Part shown: piece after piece, positions 48,291 to 60,669 of the stretch
How positions within the stretch are numbered: the first letter of the stretch is position 1
Layout: each line of letters begins with the position of its first letter
DNA from: Monosporascus cannonballus
Lineage: Eukaryota > Ascomycota > Sordariomycetes > Xylariales
Assembly: GCA_004154925.1 (NCBI GenBank)
Contig: QJNS01000127.1
Span: forward strand, 1-64,000
Reading direction: 5' to 3'
Length of the DNA: 64,000 nt
Program-made: the position numbers and the translations under genes
Notes under the pieces: model-generated
Told to the model about the DNA's origin: nothing
The model's input: the letters and a program-made list of their open reading frames with translations, nothing else
Database searches by the model: none

Positions 48291-48979
48291 TACCGCCAAA
48301 ATCCTAACCAACCGTTTCCAACGCGGCCAAGGTCGTAGGCGATAACGGCCTCTTACTTAAATCCAGCCTTACGGCGTTCCAGTCGAAAAAAATAAACGCC
48401 TTCGCGATAGCGTCTATCTCGGAAATAAGCTATACCTGCTTTGTTTCCATACACCGCTGCTTTTCCTCCAATTTTTCCTATTTTTTCAATTAATTTATTT
48501 CATAATTTTTTTTCAAAATAACAAAAGCTTTTTTCTGCAAAACGTTTTGTTAAAAATGCAAACGTTTTAATCGACCCAGAAACTCCATTAATTTATTTTC
48601 CATTTCGCGCTATTCCTTTTACAAATACTCGCGTTCTTCCTTAATTTTCACCAAGGAATTTATGTTTAATACGTTATAAGCTAAACGTTGGCAACGAATA
48701 CAACAGCCATAACTTGGAATATCCATTACGTAAAAATAATCAAATTCCCCAAAACGAATATAGTTTGAACAAGCGACGACCTTGGAACTAAATTTTTCGA
48801 TAAAATTCGCGCAATTATCGCGCGCTTTGCGTTAATTTAATCAAGGCTTTTTTTTCTCTTTTTGAATACGGCCTGTTATTATAAAATTAACTGGAACGCC
48901 TCCAACTTTTTCTAATAAAACAAAACGGCAACCTACGGTTTTTATCTTTGGGACAAAGATTTTTGGAAAAGAGAAATAA

Positions 48980-49398
48980 TGTTACAGGAATAAGGGTTCC
49001 TATCTTAAAAGGGCTAACCTTTAAGGCCTAGCGTAAAGCCGTTACGGCTAAACTCCGGAAGGGAGTTTTTGGCCCAAATAATATGATTTAAATAATTTAG
49101 TGGATTGATCAAATCATATAGATCATATAAATTCACGATACACTCATTTTAGGAATTGGGATATATAATAAATCGGTCTTTTATATAAATAGCACCTACT
49201 TAATTTTCGCTCCCTAGTTATCAATCTAAGCTTTTAGTCAAAGGCAACTGTACCGTTTTCTAATTAAGGGAAAAGTCTTTAAATCTTTTTAACGAATAAA
49301 CCACTGAATTATTCCTCGCCCTATTGTTACCTGCAAATCAAGACCCCACTTCGGATACTGCTCATACCTCCAGGTGGATGTATGACAGGTTTGTTACA
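48980..49398 (+). repeat. Right (3') LTR of the Gypsy element
   Basis: Same length and ends as the left copy. Differences from it, read side by side, appear to be only C/T and G/A transitions. The last 70 bases (about 49330-49398) stay close to normal GC, while the left LTR is heavily mutated there. Confidence 0.95.
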
Positions 49399-49403
49399 GA
49401 TTT
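49399..49403. repeat. 5-bp target-site duplication, right copy
   Basis: gattt directly after the right LTR end, identical to 42154-42158. Confidence 0.9.
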
Positions 49404-52400
49404 TCGTAACGAAATCCTTAAACGTATTTACTTTTTGCTTCGGAATTTTTGGCTTATTAAGGGATATCCGTTTCGGATTTAAAAAAACGGCTAAAATTCC
49501 GAAAATATTTTGATTATAAGCCGTAAAATTATAGAAATTAAACTTATCGATTTTAATAATATTATATTTATTATTAATAACGTAAGTAAGCTTAATTAAT
49601 TAAATACAGTAAAAAACAAAAATTAATTTATAAATAATTTTAACGTAATTATTCGAAAAACTTTTAATACCAAATTTATTAAGGATAATTTGGTTCCAGA
49701 TAACCGTAATATTTTATATACGAAAAAAAATTATAATTTTATAGTACAAATTATTAATAATTTAATTAATAGTTTTAATTAAGGCGGTCCATTATCGTCG
49801 TCGTCGTTATTAAATAAGCAAAATAATAATTTATTAAACGAAAACGAATTATTAATATAATATTTTACTTTTTTATTTTTTTATAATTTTTTATAAATAA
49901 TATAATATTTATATTAGAATTTTAATATTAATATAACTTTATTACTTATATAATTTGAATTAATTAATTTCGGGATTATTTTATATATTACCGTAATTAT
50001 TTAATCTTTATATTAACGTAATTTATTTATTTTCGGTAATAAAATTATAAATAAAAAAATAATATTTTACGATACGGTACGTAATATAATTATTAATAAA
50101 ATTAATATAAATAATTAAATTTATAATTTACGTAATTTTAATTAATTATATTCCGTTTAAACGTTTTATTTTTCATAAAATTATATAAAAATATCGTATT
50201 ATTTATAATTAAATATAATACATAATTTCGGATTAGCCCATATACCTTATTTATAACTAATTTATTAGTTAATATTCTTAAATACTTTATAAAATTTTTT
50301 TTTCCGCTTTACTTTTTTTGCGCGTTATTATAATTTATATATTAATAATTCCTTTTATATTTTCGAGTCTTAAAATCTTATTCGTTTTAAGCGTAATATT
50401 TACGTTTAAATTTTTTTTAAACAATTTTATTTGGATTATATAATAATGCCGAATATTTGGGGATTACGTATAAATATTTTTTTACCGCATTTTTATATGT
50501 AATTTGTATATTTATTACTCGCATAATTCCGTAAATTGTAATATCTATAAAATAACTATATAACATATATTTCTTAGTTAAACGGCCCGGTTCATAAAGT
50601 TATGAACCTTTTTTTATATCGTTTACATAATATCTAATTTATATAATTTTTTTATTAAATTACGAAAATTATAATTAATTAAAAATTCGTAATTACTTTA
50701 ATAATTTAATAATTTATAAAGCCGACATAATCCGTTATAACGTAAATTTTATTTTGTCTGTTATTATTACGGAAAATATTTTAAGTTATATTATTAATAT
50801 TTAATACTTATATAAATACCGTATTTTTCTATAATAAAAAATCTTATTCGTAATATAAATCTTTTGTAATATTATTAAATTTATAAATTTATAATAATGG
50901 TAAAATTTTCCTAATTAATATATATTTATATTAATAGCAAAACGTAAAGTATTTATTTTTTTTAATTTTCCTCCATATTAATATAACTTTATAACATATA
51001 CTTAATATTTAAAATCGATTACGCATAATATATATTTTTCGTAAAAAATATTTTATATTTTAAGATAATTAAATATTACTTAATTAATACGAAAATATCC
51101 TAATTAGGATTACGTCGTTAATTTCGCCTTATTATAAATTATTCTGGTACCGGTTCCGGCTATTTTTTGGTTAGGGATTTTGTTATCCGTCCTTAAGGTT
51201 ATTTCTTAAAGGCAAATTATTTTTATTTTAATACCTATTCCGGCTGTTTTTTGGTTCGATATTTTGTTACCCGTCCTTAAGGTTATTTTTTGGGGGCAAA
51301 TTATTTTTTAAGAATAAGTTATTTTTCGAGAATATTATTCGTAAATCTAATTCTTTTAACCGGGCGAATAAGGTTTTTTGGATTTATTCGGAATATATTA
51401 TTAAAAGCTATAATAAAAATTACCTTTATTATATCCGCAAGGAATTTATTTATCCTTTATAATATCGTAAAATATATAAAGGTATATATTATAATATTAA
51501 TTTCGGATATTAAGTAAAAAAAATTAATTAATAATCATTATATCGTAAATAACGTAATTTTATATATTAAAATATAATAAGTATTTGGAATTATAAAAAA
51601 TTATAATTAAGTAATTATAATAATTAAATTTAATATATATTTAATCGAAATAATTTTATAAATTATATTAAAAAAGTTATAATATAATATAAATTTCGTA
51701 TAATTTATATATAATTATTAGGTTTTTTCTTTATATATTATTATTTCGTTATAAAAAAATAACGTTAATTTTTTATTTATACTTAATAATATATATAAAT
51801 TTAATAATTTAATAATTTATAATTATATAATCTTAAAATTTATATATATTTTGATTTTAATTATATATATTATTTTAGGATATTTTTATAACTTATTAAT
51901 TATTCGTAAATTTTATTCGTATATTATAAATTCTTATAGATTTTTTACTTATATTAATAATATATTCGATCATTATTTAATATACGAATTTTATTTTATT
52001 TACCATACCTTATATTTTTTATTTATATTTTTAATTTTAAGTAAGCCAAACTTTTATTAATAAATTTATAATATTAATAAATTTTCTAATTATAATTATT
52101 TTTTTATATATTTTTAATATTATATAATTATTATAATGATATTATCGCCGTTTAATAAAATAAAATATAATAATTATATTCCGAAAATATATAGTTATTT
52201 AGTACAAAATTAAAACATATATAAAGAATATAATAATATTAAGTTAATTTTCGATACGAATTATATTAATTATAACGTTATTTTTCGTACCTTATTTCTT
52301 ATTATATATATTATTTTTTCAAATTTTGCCTTAATTTATAAAGTAAATTTTATTATTATATATTAAAAAATATAAGTTATTTACCGTTATATATATATTA

Positions 52401-55400
52401 ATATATATTTTATTTATAATAATTTCGAAATAATATTTAAATAAATATTCCGGGATTTCGACTATATATATATAACTTATAAAAAGTTAATAAAATATAT
52501 TTATATATTTTAACGATTTTTAAATTTCGGTTTTATTAAATTTTAAAAAAATTATTAAATAATATATAATATTATTTGTTTTTTTCCTTATATTAAAATA
52601 TAATAATAAAAATATTAATACGGATAATACGGATTATTAAATAATAAGTTTTTAAAACCGCAAAATAAATATTTTCCATATTATAAATTTAACTGGCGTA
52701 TATTTTCTAAAAAACCGTATAATTTGGGCCGTTAGCCGTTTTCGAGAATTTATAATATATAACGATTTACATAATATGGATAATATTAAAGATATAATAA
52801 TTTTATAATTCCGATTAAGAAAAATATAAAACCGCGATATATCTTATAATATATATTATATAAACGTTATTTTTATAATATTAAATATAAAGAAAGTTCG
52901 TAATTATACGTAATTAATTACTAAATAAATAATTTTATATAAAAATTAGATTTTTAAGTACTGCGGTATATTCGATATTAATATTAAGAATTTCGCCGGT
53001 TACCCAGAATATCCGATTGTTATTATACTTATATAAGATTTTAATATAAAGGAATTCCTAGAACCAGCCGGAGAAAAAGTAAAGAAATCCCTAAAACCAG
53101 TTAGAAACTTAATTACGCCGACAAAAGGAAAACGCGGTAAGGGAAAAAAAGCTAGATCCGGCCGTCGACTTTTACTAAAGTAATTAAAAAAACCCTAATT
53201 CGAAAAAAAAATAATTATCTAAATTTCCAATAAAATAACGACAAAATATACGGACGGTTTCGAAAAATATTAATTGGGACCGTATGCCGACAGATATTAA
53301 TTTTAGTTATAAAAAATAAAATTATAAAACATAATTAATAAAAATTTATTATAAATCCGGGATTTTAAATATTTCGAATTAATATTTAAAAAAAAGCGGA
53401 CGCCGGAACAGTTGTATTAATGGCGAAAAAATAACCTTTTTGATATTAACGAAAAATTATTTATATTATTTATTTATTTGCATAATTAATTATTTATCCT
53501 AATTATTCGACCCGAATTAAGATATTTTAAAAGTTAAAAAAATAAGAATATTTTAAAAATTAATATAATAAATTTAAAAAAAAAGACCGGAAAATAGGAT
53601 TTAAAAGATTTTAATTTAGTATTATAAATTAAGGGCTAAAAATTAAAAGGATAATTTGTTAATAACCGTAATAAATTATAATTCGAATTACGTAATATAA
53701 TATTCCGTTAATTCTTTAATTAAAAAAATTTACTATATATTTATTACGGCATATAATTAATTTGGATTAAAAAAAATTAATCTTCCATATAAAGCTAAAT
53801 AAAATAAAAATTAAGAAAAATAACGAATTTAATAAATAAATAATATATTAATACTTTTAATTAATATTATATAAATATTTATAATTATTACGTTTTATAA
53901 CCGTAACGTTACGCCGAAACTAAACGTATTTTTTGTTATTAACTTTAATTAAAACCGGCGGAATTTCGTTTTTTATTATTTAATTTAATATCATAATTAT
54001 TATTTAAATTATTATTAATATTATTATCCGATAAATACCGTTTATTTTTAACGTACGATTTTTTAATTTCGATAAAAATTATTATTTCGATTTTTTTTCC
54101 GATATATTATTTATAATATCGGGTTACCGATTATTACGTTTTGGCGACGCCGGCGATTCCGGTAATAATACAAAAATAAACGAATTATGTAAATATAGGT
54201 ACGGTGATAAAAGTAAGGCTGGAAAATCAAAAATATTTAAAAACGATAGGTTTTGCGCCAACGTTATAAATAAAAGGAACGAAGCAGATTTTTGATTAAG
54301 ATTACTTAATACGTTACGAATTACATATATAAATATAGGCGTCGCCATAACCGAAATTATGATTCCAAATTACAAAAATATATAAACCATATATTAATTT
54401 GGTATTTAAATTATTGGGATTACCGTTAAACCATTAGCTATTAGTTTAAACCGGACGACCGTATACGATATATTTTAATTAAAACGGGATACGATTTAAA
54501 GTAATTTTATAATTTCTTCCGATATTTATCGAATTTATAACGCAATAATAATCCGTAATTTATATAAATCGATTTACGGCATAAAAATATGGCGTCGTTA
54601 TTTCCGATTAAACGAATTCCGCCGTTTACGAAAAATTACTTATGTTTTTTATAAAATCGAAAATATAATTTTTTTATATATTATATATAATGCAAAAAAT
54701 AAACGATTTTTTAAAATATCCCAATATTATTATTTATTAAAACCGAAAACCGTTTTAATTAATTCGATTATATTTTAAATTAAATATAAATCTTTAAAAT
54801 CATTTAATTTATTTGGAAATTTATTAAATAAAAACTATTAAAATTTAATAAGAATAAATATTTATTTTGCCCTTTTACCGCCAAACGGAAATAATTATAT
54901 AAAGAATAATTTGTTTATTTATTATTTATACCAGGACTTTATTATTTCCTAAATAATTACTTTTATTAAACCGGTTTTTAATTATTTTTATATAAATATT
55001 TTCGAATTTAAAAATTCAGATATATAAAGGAAATTAAGCATATATATATTATAATAAAATTTAGCCGGAATTAAATTATTACGGTTTTTTTTAATATAAT
55101 AATTTTATTTTTTTAAATATACCAAAATCGTTTTACGTATATATTTGTTATTAAATAACGCATATTATTAAGGCCTTATTTTTATTTGGTACCACAAATT
55201 AAAATTATTTTATTTCGGAGGTTTACGGATAATATTTTAGCCGGCCGAAAGTTAATATTAAAATTTAATAGTTATTTTGTCCTAATTAAGATTATTTGCA
55301 ATAAATTCCGTATTATCCTTTTCATTATCTAAATCCGCCATGTTATTTTTTATTATAACCTTTATATTTTTATAAGTAAAACGGTTTTTGGCTTATTGGG

Positions 55401-57194
55401 CCTAAATTATTTTTATTATTTTAACCTTTTTTAAAATAAGTAATTTAATTCCATATTTATCGAATATTTAATAAAGTATAAATAATATAACTTATTTATA
55501 ATTAATTATAATTAATTATTTATAATTACGAACGGCTTAATTAAATTATTATTATAAATTTTTAATCGAAAACTTTTACGATATATCTTATTATATTATT
55601 CGATTAATATTTAGGATATTTATACTTAATTTAAAAATGATAATAAATATAACAATATAGATAAAATTATTTAATTATTTTAAGTTATTATATATGCAAA
55701 TTTAATTCCCGTAAGGTATTTCGAAATTATAAAATTTAATAATTTTTTTTATAACTTTTAATAAATATTTTTAATTTACCATAATTTTAATTAAATAATT
55801 ACGAATATCCATAATTTTCGCTTTATTACTAATATAAATAATAATTTTAATAATAAAACGTAAGTTATTAAATTAAATTAAGGAAATATTACTTAATAAT
55901 CCGGATATATTAGTTATTAAGAAATCTAAATATTTTTAATTTGAAGGTTAACTTTTAAATATAAAGAAAATAATAATATTAGTTTTAAAATAATTAATAT
56001 TACAACGTCGAATTTCCGCCTTATAGCCATATTTAATTAGGCCGCCGATTTAACGAAAACCGTTATATTTCGTAATTTTTTATAATATTATTAGTAGTTA
56101 TTATATACGTAAACTAATATATATAGGTAAAAAAAATAAAACGTAAATTATGGATATTAATATATTTAAGCCGGAAAAATTTTTTTTCATAATAAATATA
56201 TTTCGTTAATAATAATTAAATTATATTATCGTTTAAAAACAAAATTTAATATAATAATCTGGAATTAATTATTTAATATTTATTTAAAATAAAAAATAAT
56301 ATGGTTATGTTATTCGATAATTATATGGTCGAATATTTTTAAATTAAGTTTTTTCGTATTTGCAAATATTAGGATAAAAATAAAACATAAAATTATTAAT
56401 ATAAAAACTTATTGTTTTTTTATTAGTTTAATTAATAATATAACCTAAATAATAATTAAATCGGTTACTAACGAAAAAGTTTAAATAATTAAAGATTTTT
56501 TAAAACTTATTTTAATAACGAAAAAAATATTAAGTTTTTCAAAAACCAAATTATATGTTATATTAACTTATTTTTTCCGTAAAATATGGCCTTATCCGTT
56601 AAACATAATACCTAATATAAGGCGAATAAACCGACAACGCAAAGTTTTTATAAGATTATTAGCCATATATATAATATTCATATATAAGTTAATTATGTTT
56701 ATATTAACAAAAAACGGGTAAAAATATTAAATAAAAATAAATATTTTGCTTTAAAAAATTAAATGTTTGAAAATTTAAAATATTTATCCCAAATTTTCAA
56801 ATATATTATTCGCATTTAGTTAATTAAGAAAAAAATATATTTCGGGATTTATTACGAATAATTTTAAACCTTATATATTATTATTTTAGCTTATAAAGTT
56901 ATATTATTATTATATTGGCCTAAAAAAAATAAAAAGTTATAATATATACTAATTGGGATTTTGGGTTATTTTTTTATTATAACAATTTTTATTTCGTATT
57001 AATTAAAATTATTATTATATTAAAAAATAAAAATTTTAATTTTGCATTAAATTATATAAATTAAAATATTAAAAGTTTTATAATTAATATATATTACCAA
57101 AATTAATATTAATAATTTTTGCGAATTTGTATAAAAACGTATTAAACGGAATAAAAAAATTACAATTTGTTATTAGGCCTTATTTTGGAAATTT
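49404..57194. mobile_element. Hyper-RIPped transposon relic, right part
   Basis: 7.8 kb of extremely AT-rich DNA. Near 52980-53270 plus-strand peptide-like text survives (NFAGYPEYP; KKSLKPVRNLITPTKGK; YTDGFEKY), showing former coding DNA, but no family is recognisable. A two-copy 84-bp direct repeat lies at 51153-51312. At least two elements may be mixed here. Confidence 0.65.
51153..51312. repeat. Two-copy tandem repeat, period 84 bp
   Basis: Copy 1 starts at 51153 (GTTCCGGCTATTTTTTGGTT) and copy 2 at 51237 (ATTCCGGCTGTTTTTTGGTT). Both run through GTCCTTAAGGTTATTT to GGCAAATTATTTTT. The period is a multiple of three, and the minus strand reads as a repeated 28-residue peptide (NNLPPKNNLKDG, later PKNSRNRY), so this was probably a protein repeat. 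Confidence 0.8.
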
Positions 57195-58378
57195 TGTTAT
57201 TTTTGTGGGTATTATTCTTAAAGGAATTTAGCTGATACATTGGACCCCTGACAGATATTTCTTGATTAAAAGCTATAGCTGTGGTTACGGCTGCTACGCC
57301 GCAGGCGCAGCCACAACCTCCAGAATGGGGTCCTGATTACGATAAGGCAACTAAGGGGTATATTCTAAGATAACAGATAGGCCCTCGGGTTAGCCAGTAG
57401 TTACTTTATCGTTCGTTAACTAAGAGTCTGCCTAACTTCTTAAAGGTATCCTAACGTATCAAATCCAGCCATATTCCTAAAAGTTTGAGGCCAGAGTTAT
57501 CACTACGACCACGTTATCAAGCCCTGGCCCGTAATATATTGGCCGTCTAGGGCTGGCTTGTAACGCTTACGATTCTTCATTCTAACCTTATAAGGCGCTA
57601 TAATCGGATATGCCGATTTTTCAAGGGGGAATAACAAGCCTTCGCAGATAATGGATCTAGCCGGTTCCCATAACACCAAAGATCCGCCCTTTACGCCTTA
57701 CGGGCGCCAATCTCCGGGATCTAATTTAATCAAAGACGCTAAATATCACGAAACGATTTTGGCCCGTTCCTCGGGGTTCATGGTAAGGGCTGCCCTGCCA
57801 TCTTTTTTTTAAACAAGGCATACTTGTTGGAGTTAAAAACCCAAGCTCCAATAAATCCTGTGGGATTTAGGTATGGAATATTGTCAAAACTGAAAAATGT
57901 AAAGCCCCACACTAGGCGGGACATTATCAGGTCTTAAATCTCACAAGTATAGTAATAACGTATAATAATAGCCCTATTTATTTAATGCTTAAGGCTTACT
58001 TTCCCAAAACGCCTTATTATCGGAAGCCGCAATCTTCGGCCCCAATTTCTCGTTATCTGCCTATCGAACTTCTAGATAGGGAAGGGTTCGAAACGTATCA
58101 GGTTAATAAGGCGCAGGAGATTACGTCGCTTCCTAAAGGCTTAATTCGACAAAGAACGGGCTAACGAATATAAAGGTTGTTATAACCCGACGAACTGCGG
58201 CCTCGGGAAACGGTCGCAGCAAAAAAATGACTAAGCCCTGTAGGTCAAGTCACGTGATAGCTCGACAGGATCGATCGTAAAGCCCATAAAGCCGGGCTCG
58301 ACGGGATCAATCGTAAAGCCTATAAAGCCATATTCGACAAGATGGAAAAAATTAAGTATAAGACGTTCATTATTTCCA
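57195..58378 (+). repeat. Putative 5' LTR of the second element
   Basis: About 1.2 kb with nearly normal GC between two extremely AT-rich stretches, immediately before Gag. The start is set by TGTTATTTTTGTGG. The end is a guess at ...TTTCCA before the Gag leader, because the right-hand copy lies outside the window. It contains a GC-rich palindromic segment near 57280-57325 and the 36-bp repeats at 58261-58345. Confidence 0.6.
58261..58345. repeat. 36-bp tandem repeat, about 2.4 copies
   Basis: CTCGAC-starting units at 58261 and 58297 and a partial third at 58333, each followed by GGATC(A/G)ATCGTAAAGCC-like sequence. Differences between units look like C/T or G/A changes, except in the partial unit. 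Confidence 0.8.
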
Positions 58379-58589
58379 TAATTTGGATAATTTTAATTTG
58401 CAATATAATATTATTACCTAAGGCACCTTTGGTATTACGAAACGTAATACGATTACTATATTTATTACTTAAATTTCCACGATATTCCTATTAATATAAA
58501 CCCGTATAACTAAGGTTTAATAATTGGTTAAACTTTTAAACTGTTATACGTTATAAGTTTTTATTTAATAATACCGTCAAACTCTGAAC

Positions 58590-59870
58590 AATACCGATTA
58601 ACGTTATATTTACTAGCAAGCAACCCGAACAACTTATTTACCAGGTCCCTAATTATCCGGATACTGGAATAAAATCCGAAAAAAAAAGGAAAAACCTCGC
58701 CTTTTTCGCGAAAAAGTTCTTCGACGACTGGATACTATGAATAAACGCATTTTCTAGCTTAAAAAAACAACAACGATTTTACGATGTCTTTTTAAGCCGT
58801 TTATAAAAAATTTAAGAAAAAAAAGAAAAGCTTCCGAAACTAGGAAACCCTTTTAAATAAGCTAAGTTATTTAGTTAAATTCTATGAAAAAATTAAAAAA
58901 GGTTTTTAAGTTTTTTAAACCAGAATTTTTCGACGGAACTTCGACTAAATTATAATTATTCTTAACTTAACATCGAATATATTTCCGGTATTTTTCTATT
59001 CGACTAATTACGCCTATTATACGAATCGAATTTGTAATCGGACGGCTTACCGGAAATACGGCCACTTAACTTAAGCCCGTTATAAAAAAATATGTTATCC
59101 TGCTAATCGAAAAACGAAACCCAGAAATAATGCGAATTTATAGCGATTACGAACAATTCGAATAAATATTAACGAAAGTTTTCGGAATAATAAATAAAAA
59201 AAATAAAAGCCGAAATACAAATTTAATAATTACGCTAGAAAAAATTAGCATTTAATTATAGCAATACGCAAATTCAGTTAACAGCCAAGCTAAATTAAAA
59301 ATAAAAATATTAATAATTAAATTTTTCGACAACTTAAAAAAATATAAAAAAAGCCTTTTAAGCTCGATCGGCCTAATTATTTATCGGATTATATCATTAT
59401 AACAATTAAAATTAACGATCGACAATACGCATAACGTATTAAAGGCATTAAAGAAAAAAATAATAACAAATCTCGATATATAGCTAATACCAGCGTTTTT
59501 TGACGTAATAATATTTTTTACGACATAAAACCAAAACTTATAGAATTAAGAGTTACTTATAAGAAAAACTGGAGCCAGATTAAGTACTATAATTATAATA
59601 AGATAGGATATAAGATATCGTAATATAAAACATCTAAAAAACCCCGTTAGAATAATTAGAAACTTATACCGGAGAAATAGTTAAAAAAGAATTAAAAAAA
59701 CGGAGATAAGTTTATTAATATAATTTAGCTTAAATATATACCAGGTCCATTATAGCGAAAAATCCAATAAAGAATATAAAAAACCAGAACATTAACTTAA
59801 TAAATATTATAAGCATAACAAAAAGCATTATAAGGATAATTACGCGAATATTAAAGTTAAACAAAGAAAG
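58590..59870 (+). pseudogene. RIP-damaged Gag of the second element
   Basis: Peptide-like fragments (TSKQPEQLIYQVPNYPDTG, AFFAKKFFDDWI, VIGRLTGNTAT, NPEIMRIYSDYEQFE) precede a zinc-knuckle remnant near 59802-59855 read as KYYKHNKKHYKDNYANIK, where Tyr replaces the expected Cys at several places. Position right after the LTR and before protease fits Gag. Confidence 0.65.
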
Positions 59871-60669
59871 TTTATTCCGGAATTCCCCATCGATATAGCA
59901 AAATGTACGCCATATATTGTTAACTACGAAAATATTCCGATTACGAAAAATGAAAATAATATATTTACGAACGAATTACCCGTATATACTATAAGAAATT
60001 TAACTTTTTAAACCGTACCGGAAATAATAAAGACGATAAATAATAATATCGATATTTTCGTATTATAACCCTAAAAATATCTAATAACTGGCCGAAATAA
60101 AAAACTGGTCCCAAAAAAAACCGTACCTATAGGAAAACCTCTTTTATTATTATAGAAAATATAACCATTAAATGAAAAAAGAATTAATCTAGCATATAGT
60201 AAAAAAGCATTACTAGAAAATTATTACGAACCTCTATTTTTAATTAGTATTTATTATAGACCTTTACGAAAAAACCTATTAAAGAATAAATACGTTAATT
60301 TATAAAAAACTTTTAAAACGATATTCAAGACAATATATAATAGGATATAGTTGCAAATATAAGAAAATAATTTATTCGATAAGGAGAGAAATTACAAAAA
60401 AATTAAAAATAATTAATATAGCTTAAAACAATAATACGCCGGCAATAATAACAAATATAATAATTTAACGCGTTAAACGCAGAAATATAAATAACGTTCG
60501 ATAAATTCGAACAAAAGTTAAAAAAAGAGTTTTTTAAAAAAAAGTCATAAAAAACGAAATTGAAAAAAAATTAAAAGGAATTCCAGAAAAAAGCTTTAAA
60601 CGTAACGATAAAAAATATTAATAACTTTCTTATTTTAAATAAACGAATTAGAATATATTAATATATTGC

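Larger units (their letters stand above)
42159..49398 (+). mobile_element. Complete, RIP-inactivated Ty3/Gypsy chromovirus-type LTR retrotransposon
   Basis: 7,240-bp element with two 419-bp LTRs that begin TGTTACA and end GTTACA, flanked by the 5-bp duplication gattt. The plus-strand interior carries, in order, Gag with a zinc knuckle, aspartic protease, reverse transcriptase, RNase H, integrase and a C-terminal chromodomain. That is the chromovirus arrangement. Every domain is riddled with stops from G:C to A:T changes, so it cannot be mobile. It is nested in older AT-rich relic DNA. Confidence 0.95.

Noticed and set aside
49404..49600. Minus-strand text resembling a Tc1/pogo transposase motif (YNF...)
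   Set aside because: The expected Asp-Glu-Thr residues are absent and could not have been lost by C-to-T change alone, so the family call is not supported.
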